The notes under the pieces: generated by a model
What the model was told of the DNA's origin: nothing
Database searches by the model: none
Seen by the model: only the letters and a program-made list of their open reading frames with translations
Made by a program: the position numbers and the translations under genes
Source: an uncultured Erysipelotrichaceae bacterium
GTDB lineage: Bacteria > Bacillota_I > Bacilli_A > Erysipelotrichales > Erysipelotrichaceae
Assembly: GCA_902803275.1 (NCBI GenBank)
Contig: CADCPE010000111.1
Location: 1-13,050, forward strand
Length of the DNA stretch: 13,050 bases
Direction: 5' to 3'
Shown here: positions 7,737 to 13,050 of the stretch, in pieces
Layout of the letters: every line of letters starts with the position of its first letter
Position numbering within the stretch: position 1 is the stretch's first letter

Positions 7737-8959
7737 AATATACTGTCCACACATTTCTCGATCGTCGTATCTCTGATTATTTCCACGAATCTGTCGATCT
7801 CTTCAGTCGTATTGTACACATTGAAAGTCGCTCTGAGCGATTCAGTCACATTGATGATGTTGTGAATGAGTTTGGCACAGTGTGTTCCGCTTCTTAAGGC
7901 GACACCGCATTTATTGAAATAGCTGGCTGCATCCTGAGCAAAGATGCCCTTAAGATTGAAGGATACGATGCCTGCTTCGGATCGCGGATTGTAGATCTCG
8001 ACATTGTCCAGTTTTTCCAGCTTTTCAATGAAGTATCTGGTCAGGTATCTTCCGTATTCCTCAACATTTTCCATGCCAAGATCCATCAGATATCTGGCGG
8101 CTTCATTCATGCCCAGAACACCTTCGATACATGGCGTTCCCGATTCAAACTTCTCCGGAACACCTTTGAGAATGATCGTTCCGTCATTATAAAAACGGGC
8201 ATTTGAGTCTCCTCCGTACATCAGCGGCTCCATTCTATCCAGCAGATCATACTTGCCATAGAGCACTCCGGCACCCGCAGGGCCAAGCATCTTGTGCGAG
8301 GAGAAAGAGAGAAAATCGATGTCCAGATCTTTAACATCGACCTTTACATGCGGTACACCCTGAGCTCCATCGATCGAAACAAGAGCCCCGTGTGCATGAG
8401 CTATTTCTGCGATTTTCTTTACAGGATAGATGTAACCCATGACATTGGATACATGAGGCAATACGACTACTTTGATATTGCCTTGTGCGAAACAGTCTTC
8501 ATATTTTTTCAGATCGAAAGTCGCATCAGCGTTCAAAGGGACATATTCGATCTTCGCCTTGGCTTTTTCAGCAGCCTTGAACCACGGCAGGATGTTTGAC
8601 GCATGTTCGACCTGGCTTGTCAGGATGACATCTCCCTGTTTCAGAAAACTGTTTCCGAAATTGTAGGCCACAAGATTCAGTGCCGATGTCGAACCGCTGG
8701 TAAAGACGATGCAGCGGGGATCATCAGCTCCGATGAACCTGGCGATCGTCTTTCTGGTATCGTCGTATTCCTTTGACACCTTGACCGAAATGTCATAATC
8801 ACCGCGATGGATATTGGAATTATATAAGGTATAGTAATCCATTACTGCATCAATGACGCATTTCGGCTTGAAGGAAGTCGCTCCGGAATCGAAATATATC
8901 AGATCCTTATTGTTCTGGATCATCGGAAAATCTTTTCTAACTTCATTTACATCGAACAT
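7733..8959 (-). CDS. sufS: Cysteine desulfurase SufS
   Basis: A PLP-dependent enzyme that removes sulfur from L-cysteine as a persulfide and hands it to SufU. The 408 residues match the family length. Conserved features are the N-terminal YFDSGATSFKP (22-32), His119 near the cofactor in QVEHAS, Asp197 in SIDGAQ, the PLP lysine Lys223 in SFSSHKMLGPAGAG, and catalytic Cys361 in ALRSGTHCAK. The active-site loop is usually RAGHHCAQP; here it reads RSGTHCAK, a substitution that leaves the cysteine and neighbouring His360 in place. The start ATG at 8959 overlaps the end of sufD by 13 bases with an AGAAGG ribosome site about 10 bases upstream. Its 3' end overlaps the likely sufU start. Class-II (SufS-like) rather than NifS/IscS type by the short active-site loop and by genetic context. 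Confidence 0.97.
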   Translation of the reverse strand: MFDVNEVRKDFPMIQNNKDLIYFDSGATSFKPKCVIDAVMDYYTLYNSNIHRGDYDISVKVSKEYDDTRKTIARFIGADDPRCIVFTSGSTSALNLVAYNFGNSFLKQGDVILTSQVEHASNILPWFKAAEKAKAKIEYVPLNADATFDLKKYEDCFAQGNIKVVVLPHVSNVMGYIYPVKKIAEIAHAHGALVSIDGAQGVPHVKVDVKDLDIDFLSFSSHKMLGPAGAGVLYGKYDLLDRMEPLMYGGDSNARFYNDGTIILKGVPEKFESGTPCIEGVLGMNEAARYLMDLGMENVEEYGRYLTRYFIEKLEKLDNVEIYNPRSEAGIVSFNLKGIFAQDAASYFNKCGVALRSGTHCAKLIHNIINVTESLRATFNVYNTTEEIDRFVEIIRDTTIEKCVDSIL

Positions 8960-9678
8960 AAGCTGTCAACCTTCTTTGCAGCCATTTCCTGAATGGCTTT
9001 TCCGTCTATAAAATCATCATAAAAGTGTTCATCAGGCATCAGATACGATCTTAGTATGAGATTAAGCGCCTGCATTGAGCTTAGACCTCTGGAATTCATA
9101 TAGAATAGAATCTCATCATCGATCGTTCCGCAGGAAAGCGAATGCGATGCCTCGACATCATTTTCATCGATATTCAAAACCGGCAGTACTGTTGCCTTTT
9201 TAGGATTTCCCATCGTCAGACAATGGCTGGCCTGATGACACTTGGATCTTTTGGAACCCTTTTTGATCGTACCGATGCAGTCAAGTTTGAAAGCCGATTC
9301 ATCAAGACACACGATATTGCTGGTGATATCGATATTGGAATCTGGTTCATTGTTTACCAGATCGAAGATGATATCCTTGTTTTTTGAACCAAGATAAGTC
9401 GCGTTTATCGTAAGACTTGAGTCCCTGTTTACATCGATATGGCTGTTCTGGATCAGATCATGATCATCAAGCTGGATATAGGTGATATTCACTCTGGCGT
9501 TGCTGATCTGACCGTGGTCACTGATCGTGAGATCCTTTTTTGAGTCATTGAAAATAAGAACGGCATAATCGCCATCCTTAAGATCATATTCGATGTCAGC
9601 CTTGGCTGATCTGATGATCATCGTTGAAGAAGAGACGATCTTCACTCTCTTCTCATTATCTACTGTGATGCTAGGCAT
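8947..9678 (-). CDS. sufD: Short SufD-family Fe-S assembly protein
   Basis: A partner of SufB and SufC in the cluster-assembly complex, recognised mainly by its C-terminal half. NDVEASHSLSCGTIDDEI followed by FYMNSRGLSSMQALNLI corresponds to the conserved SufB/SufD C-terminal region, and His179 sits where SufD carries the conserved histidine linked to iron or cluster binding (E. coli His360). The protein has only 243 residues against about 420-440 for typical SufD, so the N-terminal helical region and part of the beta-helix are absent. This does not look like a broken gene: the ATG at 9678 has a good AGAGG ribosome site, and 8 bases overlap the sufC stop, leaving no room for a lost 5' part. 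The middle region (residues 40-125) is rich in short beta-strand-like stretches, as expected of a beta-helix. Divergent, but its position between sufC and sufS supports the call. Confidence 0.88.
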   Translation of the reverse strand: MPSITVDNEKRVKIVSSSTMIIRSAKADIEYDLKDGDYAVLIFNDSKKDLTISDHGQISNARVNITYIQLDDHDLIQNSHIDVNRDSSLTINATYLGSKNKDIIFDLVNNEPDSNIDITSNIVCLDESAFKLDCIGTIKKGSKRSKCHQASHCLTMGNPKKATVLPVLNIDENDVEASHSLSCGTIDDEILFYMNSRGLSSMQALNLILRSYLMPDEHFYDDFIDGKAIQEMAAKKVDSLCSM

Positions 9679-10495
9679 TCTTACCTCTCGGGTTTCTTGC
9701 GCAGGTCCCCAAAGAATAGACCATTGGCCTTTCTTCCTTTAGAGGCTGGATCTTAAGTTCCTCATAGAGCCAGTCATATCCGTCGTTATCGATCTTGTAT
9801 ACAAGTTCATCGTCACCCTCGACGACGATCCTTCCGTCAACTATGACATGGGAATGACTCGGCTTGATCATCGTGAAGAAGCGTTCATAATGCGATACGA
9901 TCAAAAGACCGAGATTGCTTTCTTCCTTGAGATTCAGGATCGCATCAGATACAAGCTTGATCGCATCGACATCGAGACCTGAGTCGATCTCATCGAGCAT
10001 TGCGATCTTCGGATGCAGCATCATCATCTGCAGGATCTCATTGCGCTTTTTTTCGCCTCCTGAGAAACCGTCGTTCACAAAACGGTGAGCGAGGTCTTCC
10101 TTCATCTTGAGCCTGCTGATATTCCCTTCCATCTCCTTGATGAATTTGAACAGCGAGATGTTCTTATCCAGACGTGCATTTATCGCCGCCCTAAGGAAAT
10201 CGGAATTGGTCACGCCGGCGATCTCTTTAGGATACTGCATTGCCAGAAACAGTCCTTTTCTGCTTCTTTCATCAACGCTCATCTTGAGTACATCCTCACC
10301 GTTGAATTCAATCGAACCGGATGTGACCGTATAGGCCGGATGACCCATGATGGTCGACAACAGCGTCGACTTGCCGTTGCCGTTAGGCCCCATGATCGCA
10401 TGGATCTCACCTTCATTTATCTGAAGATCGATCCCCTTCAGTATTTCTTTGTCTCCGGCAGAGACATATAGATCTTTAATAACGAGTTTATTCAT
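9671..10495 (-). CDS. sufC: SufC, ABC-type ATPase of the SufBCD complex
   Basis: A soluble ABC ATPase whose nucleotide cycle drives structural change in SufB-SufD during Fe-S cluster assembly. Numbered from the chosen start (274 residues): Walker A GPNGNGKST (36-44), Q-loop Gln87 in AMQYP, signature FSGGEKKR (144-151), Walker B IAMLDE with Glu169, D-loop SGLD and switch His202 in IVSHYERF. The start at 10495 is preferred because GGTGAAG (10499-10505) precedes it as a ribosome site. The in-frame ATG at 10507 lacks one and coincides with the predicted transcription start. The C-terminus runs about 24 residues past the usual EELKI ending and finishes in SLGTCARNPRGKNA, longer than the homologues I can recall. 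First gene of the suf operon; it overlaps sufD by 8 bases. Confidence 0.97.
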   Translation of the reverse strand: MNKLVIKDLYVSAGDKEILKGIDLQINEGEIHAIMGPNGNGKSTLLSTIMGHPAYTVTSGSIEFNGEDVLKMSVDERSRKGLFLAMQYPKEIAGVTNSDFLRAAINARLDKNISLFKFIKEMEGNISRLKMKEDLAHRFVNDGFSGGEKKRNEILQMMMLHPKIAMLDEIDSGLDVDAIKLVSDAILNLKEESNLGLLIVSHYERFFTMIKPSHSHVIVDGRIVVEGDDELVYKIDNDGYDWLYEELKIQPLKEERPMVYSLGTCARNPRGKNA

Positions 10496-10512
10496 AATCT
10501 TCACCATAAAAG

Positions 10513-10521
10513 ATTATAACA
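10513..10521 (-). promoter_or_regulatory. Extended -10 promoter of the suf operon
   Basis: On the minus strand the sequence reads TGTTATAAT, a perfect TGnTATAAT extended -10 element. The hexamer 17 bases upstream (CATCTA, 10536-10541) is a poor -35, which is common with extended -10 promoters. Transcription would start near 10506-10507, giving a leader of only about 12 bases that holds little besides the GGTGAAG ribosome site of sufC. So short a leader leaves no room for a riboswitch; any control would be at initiation. Confidence 0.7.
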
Positions 10522-10555
10522 TCATCACCCGAAGATAGATGAATTACTCTCTGTT

Positions 10556-10574
10556 TGAATTTTAGCTGAATTTT
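10556..10574. repeat. Direct repeat TGAATTTT, two copies one helical turn apart
   Basis: TGAATTTT occurs at 10556-10563 and again at 10567-10574, 11 bases start to start. The pair lies between the two divergent promoters, upstream of the suf -10 region and of the prsA-like -35 box. It could be a regulator site for either operon, but AT-rich intergenic DNA produces such repeats by chance, so this is a weak observation. Confidence 0.3.
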
Positions 10575-10585
10575 TCCTTATTAAA

Positions 10586-10614
10586 TTGTATTCATACTGC
10601 AAAAATTATATAAT
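10586..10614 (+). promoter_or_regulatory. Promoter of the prsA-like/lipoprotein/hit operon
   Basis: TTGTAT (10586-10591) and a perfect TATAAT (10609-10614) are separated by exactly 17 bases. Transcription should begin near 10621, leaving a leader of about 16 bases that contains the GGAGG ribosome site (10626-10630). The housekeeping sigma-70/sigma-A form is clear for the -10 box and partial for the -35 box. Confidence 0.75.
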
Positions 10615-10636
10615 TACTAGCGTTTGGAGGATTTTT

Positions 10637-11644
10637 ATGGACACAAAAGAACTACTTAAAAAATACTGGTTCATAGGAGTTGTCGCCATCGCATTGATCG
10701 CCTTCATCGGGGTCTATGCGGCTGACACATACAAAAACAGAGAAGTCACAGTCGAAGGCAAAAAGGTCGATGACAGATACGTCGTCTACAGCCTGGACGG
10801 TGAAGATATCTATGCGGATGACTTCTATAACACGTTATATGATTCATACGGACTCAACATCTCTTTCCTGTCATACGAAAGAGCTGTACTGAAGAATGCA
10901 TATGAAACTACGGAAGAAATGTCGACTTATGCAGCCAATTACGCAACGAACATCCTTTCCCGTTATTCCGCAAGCGATATCGAGAAGTCGCTGAAGTCTG
11001 CCGGATATTCCAACGGTGTCGATGATCTGCAGGAATACTACATCAATCTGCAGAAAAGAGATCAGGCCGTCAAGGAATTCGTTCTGGCCAACTCTGACAA
11101 ATATCTCAAGGATGCCACAGGAACAAATGGACGTCTCATCTATCACATCCTGGTCAAGACCGAGGTCGAAGCCGTCAATGATGAAGAAGGAAACGTTAAG
11201 GAATACAAGGCCGTTCCGACTGAAGAACAGACCGCAAAACTCAACGAGATCCTTGCTGCTCTGGAAAATGAAGAAAATACCTTTGAATACGTCGCTTATC
11301 AGTATTCCGAAGACGGTTCAAGCTCAAGCGGCGGATATATCGGTGTGGTCAACGAAGAAAACAAAGGCAACTACGATCAATTCTTTGCCGATGCAGCCAT
11401 GAACCTTAAAGATGGCGAAGTAAGTGATGTAGTCACTTCACAGTTTGGCTATCACATCATCAAGAACGTCGGTTCAACCCCTGAAGCAATGCTGGATGAC
11501 TACTACTTCCTTTCAAATCTTGAAAGTCAGAATCAGTCACTGATCATCGAATCGATCATGAAAAAAGCCGATGAACAGGGATTTGCGATCGTAGATGAGG
11601 ATCTGAAAGCCCAGATCGAAACTCAGATGGGAGGCGAAGAATAA
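10637..11644 (+). CDS. prsA: Membrane-anchored parvulin-type peptidyl-prolyl isomerase (PrsA-like foldase)
   Basis: An extracytoplasmic foldase, expected to help secreted proteins fold after Sec export and to catalyse cis-trans isomerisation of prolyl bonds. The 335 residues begin with a short charged stretch and one hydrophobic segment (about 11-29). No lipobox cysteine follows, so this is probably a membrane-anchored protein facing outward rather than the lipoprotein form of Bacillus PrsA. Residues 50-165 are helix-rich, like the chaperone region of PrsA/SurA. The parvulin domain spans about 166-278, with RLIYHILVKTE (166-176), FEYVAYQYSEDGSSSSGGY (216-234), LKDGEVSDVV and QFGYHIIKN (269-277). 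The start at 10637 has GGAGG six bases upstream and follows a clear promoter. Extending upstream to the TTG at 10586 would start inside the -35 box. Leads a three-gene operon and is followed after one base by a lipoprotein gene. Confidence 0.9.
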   Translation: MDTKELLKKYWFIGVVAIALIAFIGVYAADTYKNREVTVEGKKVDDRYVVYSLDGEDIYADDFYNTLYDSYGLNISFLSYERAVLKNAYETTEEMSTYAANYATNILSRYSASDIEKSLKSAGYSNGVDDLQEYYINLQKRDQAVKEFVLANSDKYLKDATGTNGRLIYHILVKTEVEAVNDEEGNVKEYKAVPTEEQTAKLNEILAALENEENTFEYVAYQYSEDGSSSSGGYIGVVNEENKGNYDQFFADAAMNLKDGEVSDVVTSQFGYHIIKNVGSTPEAMLDDYYFLSNLESQNQSLIIESIMKKADEQGFAIVDEDLKAQIETQMGGEE

Positions 11645-11645
11645 T

Positions 11646-12518
11646 ATGAAAAAGGCATTAGGTATCTTACTGGTATTACTTACTCTTTGCGCCTGTGCAA
11701 ATAAAGACAACAAGACAAAGATCTCCAACGGATCCGATGTCATCTTTACCGGTCCTAACAATGTATCCTATACAAGACAGGATATGTACGATGCGATGAA
11801 GACCATCGATGCTGATCTGATCGTCAATGACATCCTTAAGCATATCGCACTTAAAAACGACAACATCAGTATCGATGAACTGAATACACAGGTCGATGAA
11901 CTGATCGATATGTATCAGTCAATGGGCTATGAAGCATATATCATTGCTCAATACGGTTCGATGGACGCTTTCAGAGAGTACTATCTCTCCCAGCTGCTTG
12001 TAAATGAATTGAGCAAGGTCTACGTCCTGGAAAACTATGACAGACTGGTTTCCGAAGATACGCCTGTAAAGATGCAGATGGCAATCTTCGCTGAACAGGC
12101 TGATGCGGAAAAATGCATTGCTGATGTTAACAGCGGATCAACCTTCGATATGGCCGCCGTCAACAACAATTCCACAAACACTCCGCAGTCAAATGTCTAT
12201 TCCGATGCAGACGAAACCCTGGCATACGATGTCAAGGAATATCTCAATTCCACTGATACGCTTGGTCTTTCCAGCATCATCACCAGCACTAACTCCACTG
12301 TCGGAGCGGATGGAACTGCAGTTGAGACCAGCACCTACTACGTGCTCAACATCGAAAGCCGCAACGCTGATGATTTCAAGGATGAATACGTAGAAATGAT
12401 GGCTGCCAGACAGGAACTGGCGACTGTCAAAAACTACTTCCTAGAAAAACATGAGATCAGTTTCTATGATCAGGATCTCTACAAACTGATGTCGGCTGAA
12501 TACGAGGTACTTAAATAA
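11646..12518 (+). CDS. Lipoprotein, probable degenerate PrsA/SurA-like paralogue
   Basis: The 290-residue product begins with a lipoprotein signal: MKK, a hydrophobic run, and the lipobox LCAC (14-17), so Cys17 should be lipidated and the protein held on the outer face of the membrane. Residues 35-140 are helix-rich, like the chaperone region of the PrsA/SurA family. Residues 145-240 have the outline of a parvulin domain: KMQMAIFAEQADAEKCIADV, then a GSTFDMAAV stretch, and a late strand YYVLNIESRN. The conserved parvulin SGG and FGYHII motifs are absent and the middle is rich in Asn, Ser and Thr. Isomerase activity is therefore doubtful, and a chaperone-only role is my inference. The GGAGG ribosome site (11630-11634) is inside the end of the upstream foldase gene. 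It overlaps the HIT gene by one base. Lipoprotein status is firm; family membership is moderate. Confidence 0.82.
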   Translation: MKKALGILLVLLTLCACANKDNKTKISNGSDVIFTGPNNVSYTRQDMYDAMKTIDADLIVNDILKHIALKNDNISIDELNTQVDELIDMYQSMGYEAYIIAQYGSMDAFREYYLSQLLVNELSKVYVLENYDRLVSEDTPVKMQMAIFAEQADAEKCIADVNSGSTFDMAAVNNNSTNTPQSNVYSDADETLAYDVKEYLNSTDTLGLSSIITSTNSTVGADGTAVETSTYYVLNIESRNADDFKDEYVEMMAARQELATVKNYFLEKHEISFYDQDLYKLMSAEYEVLK

Positions 12519-12913
12519 TGTGCATCTTCTGTGAGATCGTTGCCGGAAACATACCGGGCAAGAAAGTATATGAAGATGATGAAGTATTGGCGATTCTCGA
12601 TATCTCTCAGACGACCAAGGGTCATACGCTGGTAATGCCGAAGAAACACTATGAAAACTTTCTTGAGATGCCTGCCGATGAATTCGGCAGACTGATGGAA
12701 AAAGTACAGCATGTCGCCAAAAAGGCAGTAAAAAACCTTGAAGCAAATGGCTGCAACGTCCTGATAAACACCAATGCGGTCGCCGGACAGAGCGTCATGC
12801 ATACACACGTACACATCATTCCGCGCTATGACGAAAACGATACGATCAGGGTCGAATTCAAGGAAAACAAGTTTGATCTTGATGAGATATTAAAAAAGAT
12901 AAACCAGGATTGA
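12518..12913 (+). CDS. hit: HIT-family (histidine triad) nucleotide-binding hydrolase
   Basis: A HINT-branch protein that probably hydrolyses adenosine phosphoramidates or related acyl-nucleotides. The 131 residues are typical. The active-site triad HTHVHII lies at 95-101 (His95, His97, His99). Cys2, Cys5, His44 and His95 form the structural zinc site found in many bacterial HINT proteins (start MCIFCEIV). The family segments LAILDISQTTKGHTLVMPK (24-42) and INTNAVAGQSVMH (83-95) are present. The ATG shares its A with the stop of the preceding lipoprotein gene (TAATG), with GAGGT at 12504-12508 as ribosome site. In Bacillus a hit gene also lies in the prsA neighbourhood, so the association has precedent, though I know of no established functional link. 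The stop codon falls in the loop of a terminator-like hairpin. Confidence 0.96.
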   Translation: MCIFCEIVAGNIPGKKVYEDDEVLAILDISQTTKGHTLVMPKKHYENFLEMPADEFGRLMEKVQHVAKKAVKNLEANGCNVLINTNAVAGQSVMHTHVHIIPRYDENDTIRVEFKENKFDLDEILKKINQD

Positions 12914-12923
12914 TCCTGGTTTT
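12901..12923. terminator. Hairpin at the convergent junction, terminator-like on both strands
   Basis: AAACCAGGA and TCCTGGTTT form a perfect 9-bp stem with a TTGA loop that includes the hit stop codon TGA (12911-12913). Reading plus, the 3' arm ends in TTT with one further T before C. Reading minus, the arm is followed by TTTATCTTTTTTAATATC, a better U tract that would terminate the convergent gene ending at 12940. It is thus probably the main terminator for the minus-strand gene and a weaker one for the plus-strand operon. Confidence 0.75.
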
Positions 12924-12939
12924 CTGATGCTCTAAGATA

Positions 12940-13050
12940 TCAGTTTTCGGCCTGTTTCGGTCTGATCTGAATCCTCTTGATCCCTGTCGGGATCTTTTTT
13001 TCTTCATCGATAGTGATTATCACGCCACAGAATAGCGCTTCACCTTCCGC
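12940..13050 (-). CDS. C-terminal fragment of an unidentified protein (possibly hotdog-fold thioesterase)
   Basis: An open frame enters from the right edge and runs 36 codons to a stop at 12940-12942. The visible end includes GEALFCGVIITIDEEKKIP and then a basic tail ending KQAEN. The pattern of a beta-strand (GVIITID), a short charged turn and an IP motif near the C-terminus resembles the last strand of acyl-CoA or acyl-ACP thioesterases of the 4HBT/hotdog family, but this is too short to be sure. Two things support it as a real gene end: the Rho-independent hairpin with a minus-strand U tract at 12901-12923, just past its stop, and the uninterrupted frame. It is convergent with hit, with 26 bases between the two stop codons. 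Confidence 0.6.
   Translation of the reverse strand, partial: AEGEALFCGVIITIDEEKKIPTGIKRIQIRPKQAEN
12979..13001 (+). terminator. Rho-independent terminator of the prsA-like/hit operon, inside the convergent gene
   Basis: GATCCC and GGGATC form a perfect 6-bp GC-rich stem with a TGTC loop (12979-12994), followed by seven T residues (12995-13001). This is a canonical plus-strand terminator about 65 bases after the hit stop. It lies wholly within the last codons of the minus-strand gene, where the T run is read as lysine codons. Confidence 0.8.

Noticed and set aside
10085..10471. 128-codon plus-strand open frame opposite sufC
   Set aside because: It is antisense to the SufC Walker A and Q-loop region, and its composition is that of a reverse-complement shadow.
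10496..10507. ATG 10507 as the sufC start
   Set aside because: It has no ribosome site and falls at the predicted transcription start. GGTGAAG serves ATG 10495, and family members start there.
10586..10636. Upstream TTG start extending the PrsA-like protein by 17 residues
   Set aside because: The TTG is the -35 box and the extension covers the -10 box and ribosome site. ATG 10637 has GGAGG at the right distance and directly precedes the membrane segment.
11016..11402. Second-frame plus-strand open frame inside the PrsA-like gene
   Set aside because: It overlaps the parvulin coding region in another frame. Its product is rich in Arg, Pro and Ser with no recognisable feature.
12479..12814. 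Minus-strand open frames of 111 and 101 codons opposite hit
   Set aside because: They are antisense to the HIT gene, whose histidine triad and zinc cysteines establish the plus strand as coding.

Overview
The window is ordinary chromosomal DNA from a low-to-moderate-GC Bacillota, with the class Erysipelotrichia as my tentative placement. The evidence is the SUF iron-sulfur operon in the Gram-positive order sufC-sufD-sufS-sufU-sufB with a U-type scaffold, a priA-rsmB-rlmN-stp-prkC run as in Bacillus and its relatives, and a PrsA-like foldase beside a HIT-family gene. Genes are tightly packed. I see no rRNA, tRNA, CRISPR array, insertion sequence, phage gene or attachment site.

Positions 1-10495 are transcribed leftward (minus strand). 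In transcription order the genes are sufC, sufD, sufS, sufU, sufB, then priA, rsmB, rlmN, stp and a Ser/Thr kinase (prkC-like) that runs off the left edge after 259 residues. No junction has a gap larger than 25 bases and most genes overlap. An extended -10 promoter (10513-10521) lies just upstream of sufC. At the sufB/priA junction a 10-bp hairpin spans the sufB stop codon. A TATAAT box there would start a leaderless priA message. The SUF genes build Fe-S clusters, and RlmN further down the chain is itself a [4Fe-4S] radical-SAM enzyme. RsmB and RlmN modify rRNA, PriA restarts replication forks, and Stp/PrkC form a phosphatase/kinase signalling pair.

From 10637 to 12913 a divergent plus-strand operon encodes a membrane-anchored parvulin-type foldase, a lipoprotein that looks like a degenerate paralogue of it, and a HIT-family nucleotide-binding hydrolase. 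Its promoter is at 10586-10614. The operon meets a convergent minus-strand gene of which only the last 36 codons are visible (12940-13050). Two hairpins lie in this convergent junction: one that could act on both strands, and one strong plus-strand terminator inside the coding end of the convergent gene.

I found no clearly new system. The points most worth a second look are the short SufD, which lacks the N-terminal half of the family; the likely leaderless priA start; the active/degenerate pair of foldase-like proteins; the unusual SufC tail; the terminator placement at the convergent end; the absence of def and fmt between priA and rsmB; and a marked excess of GATC.
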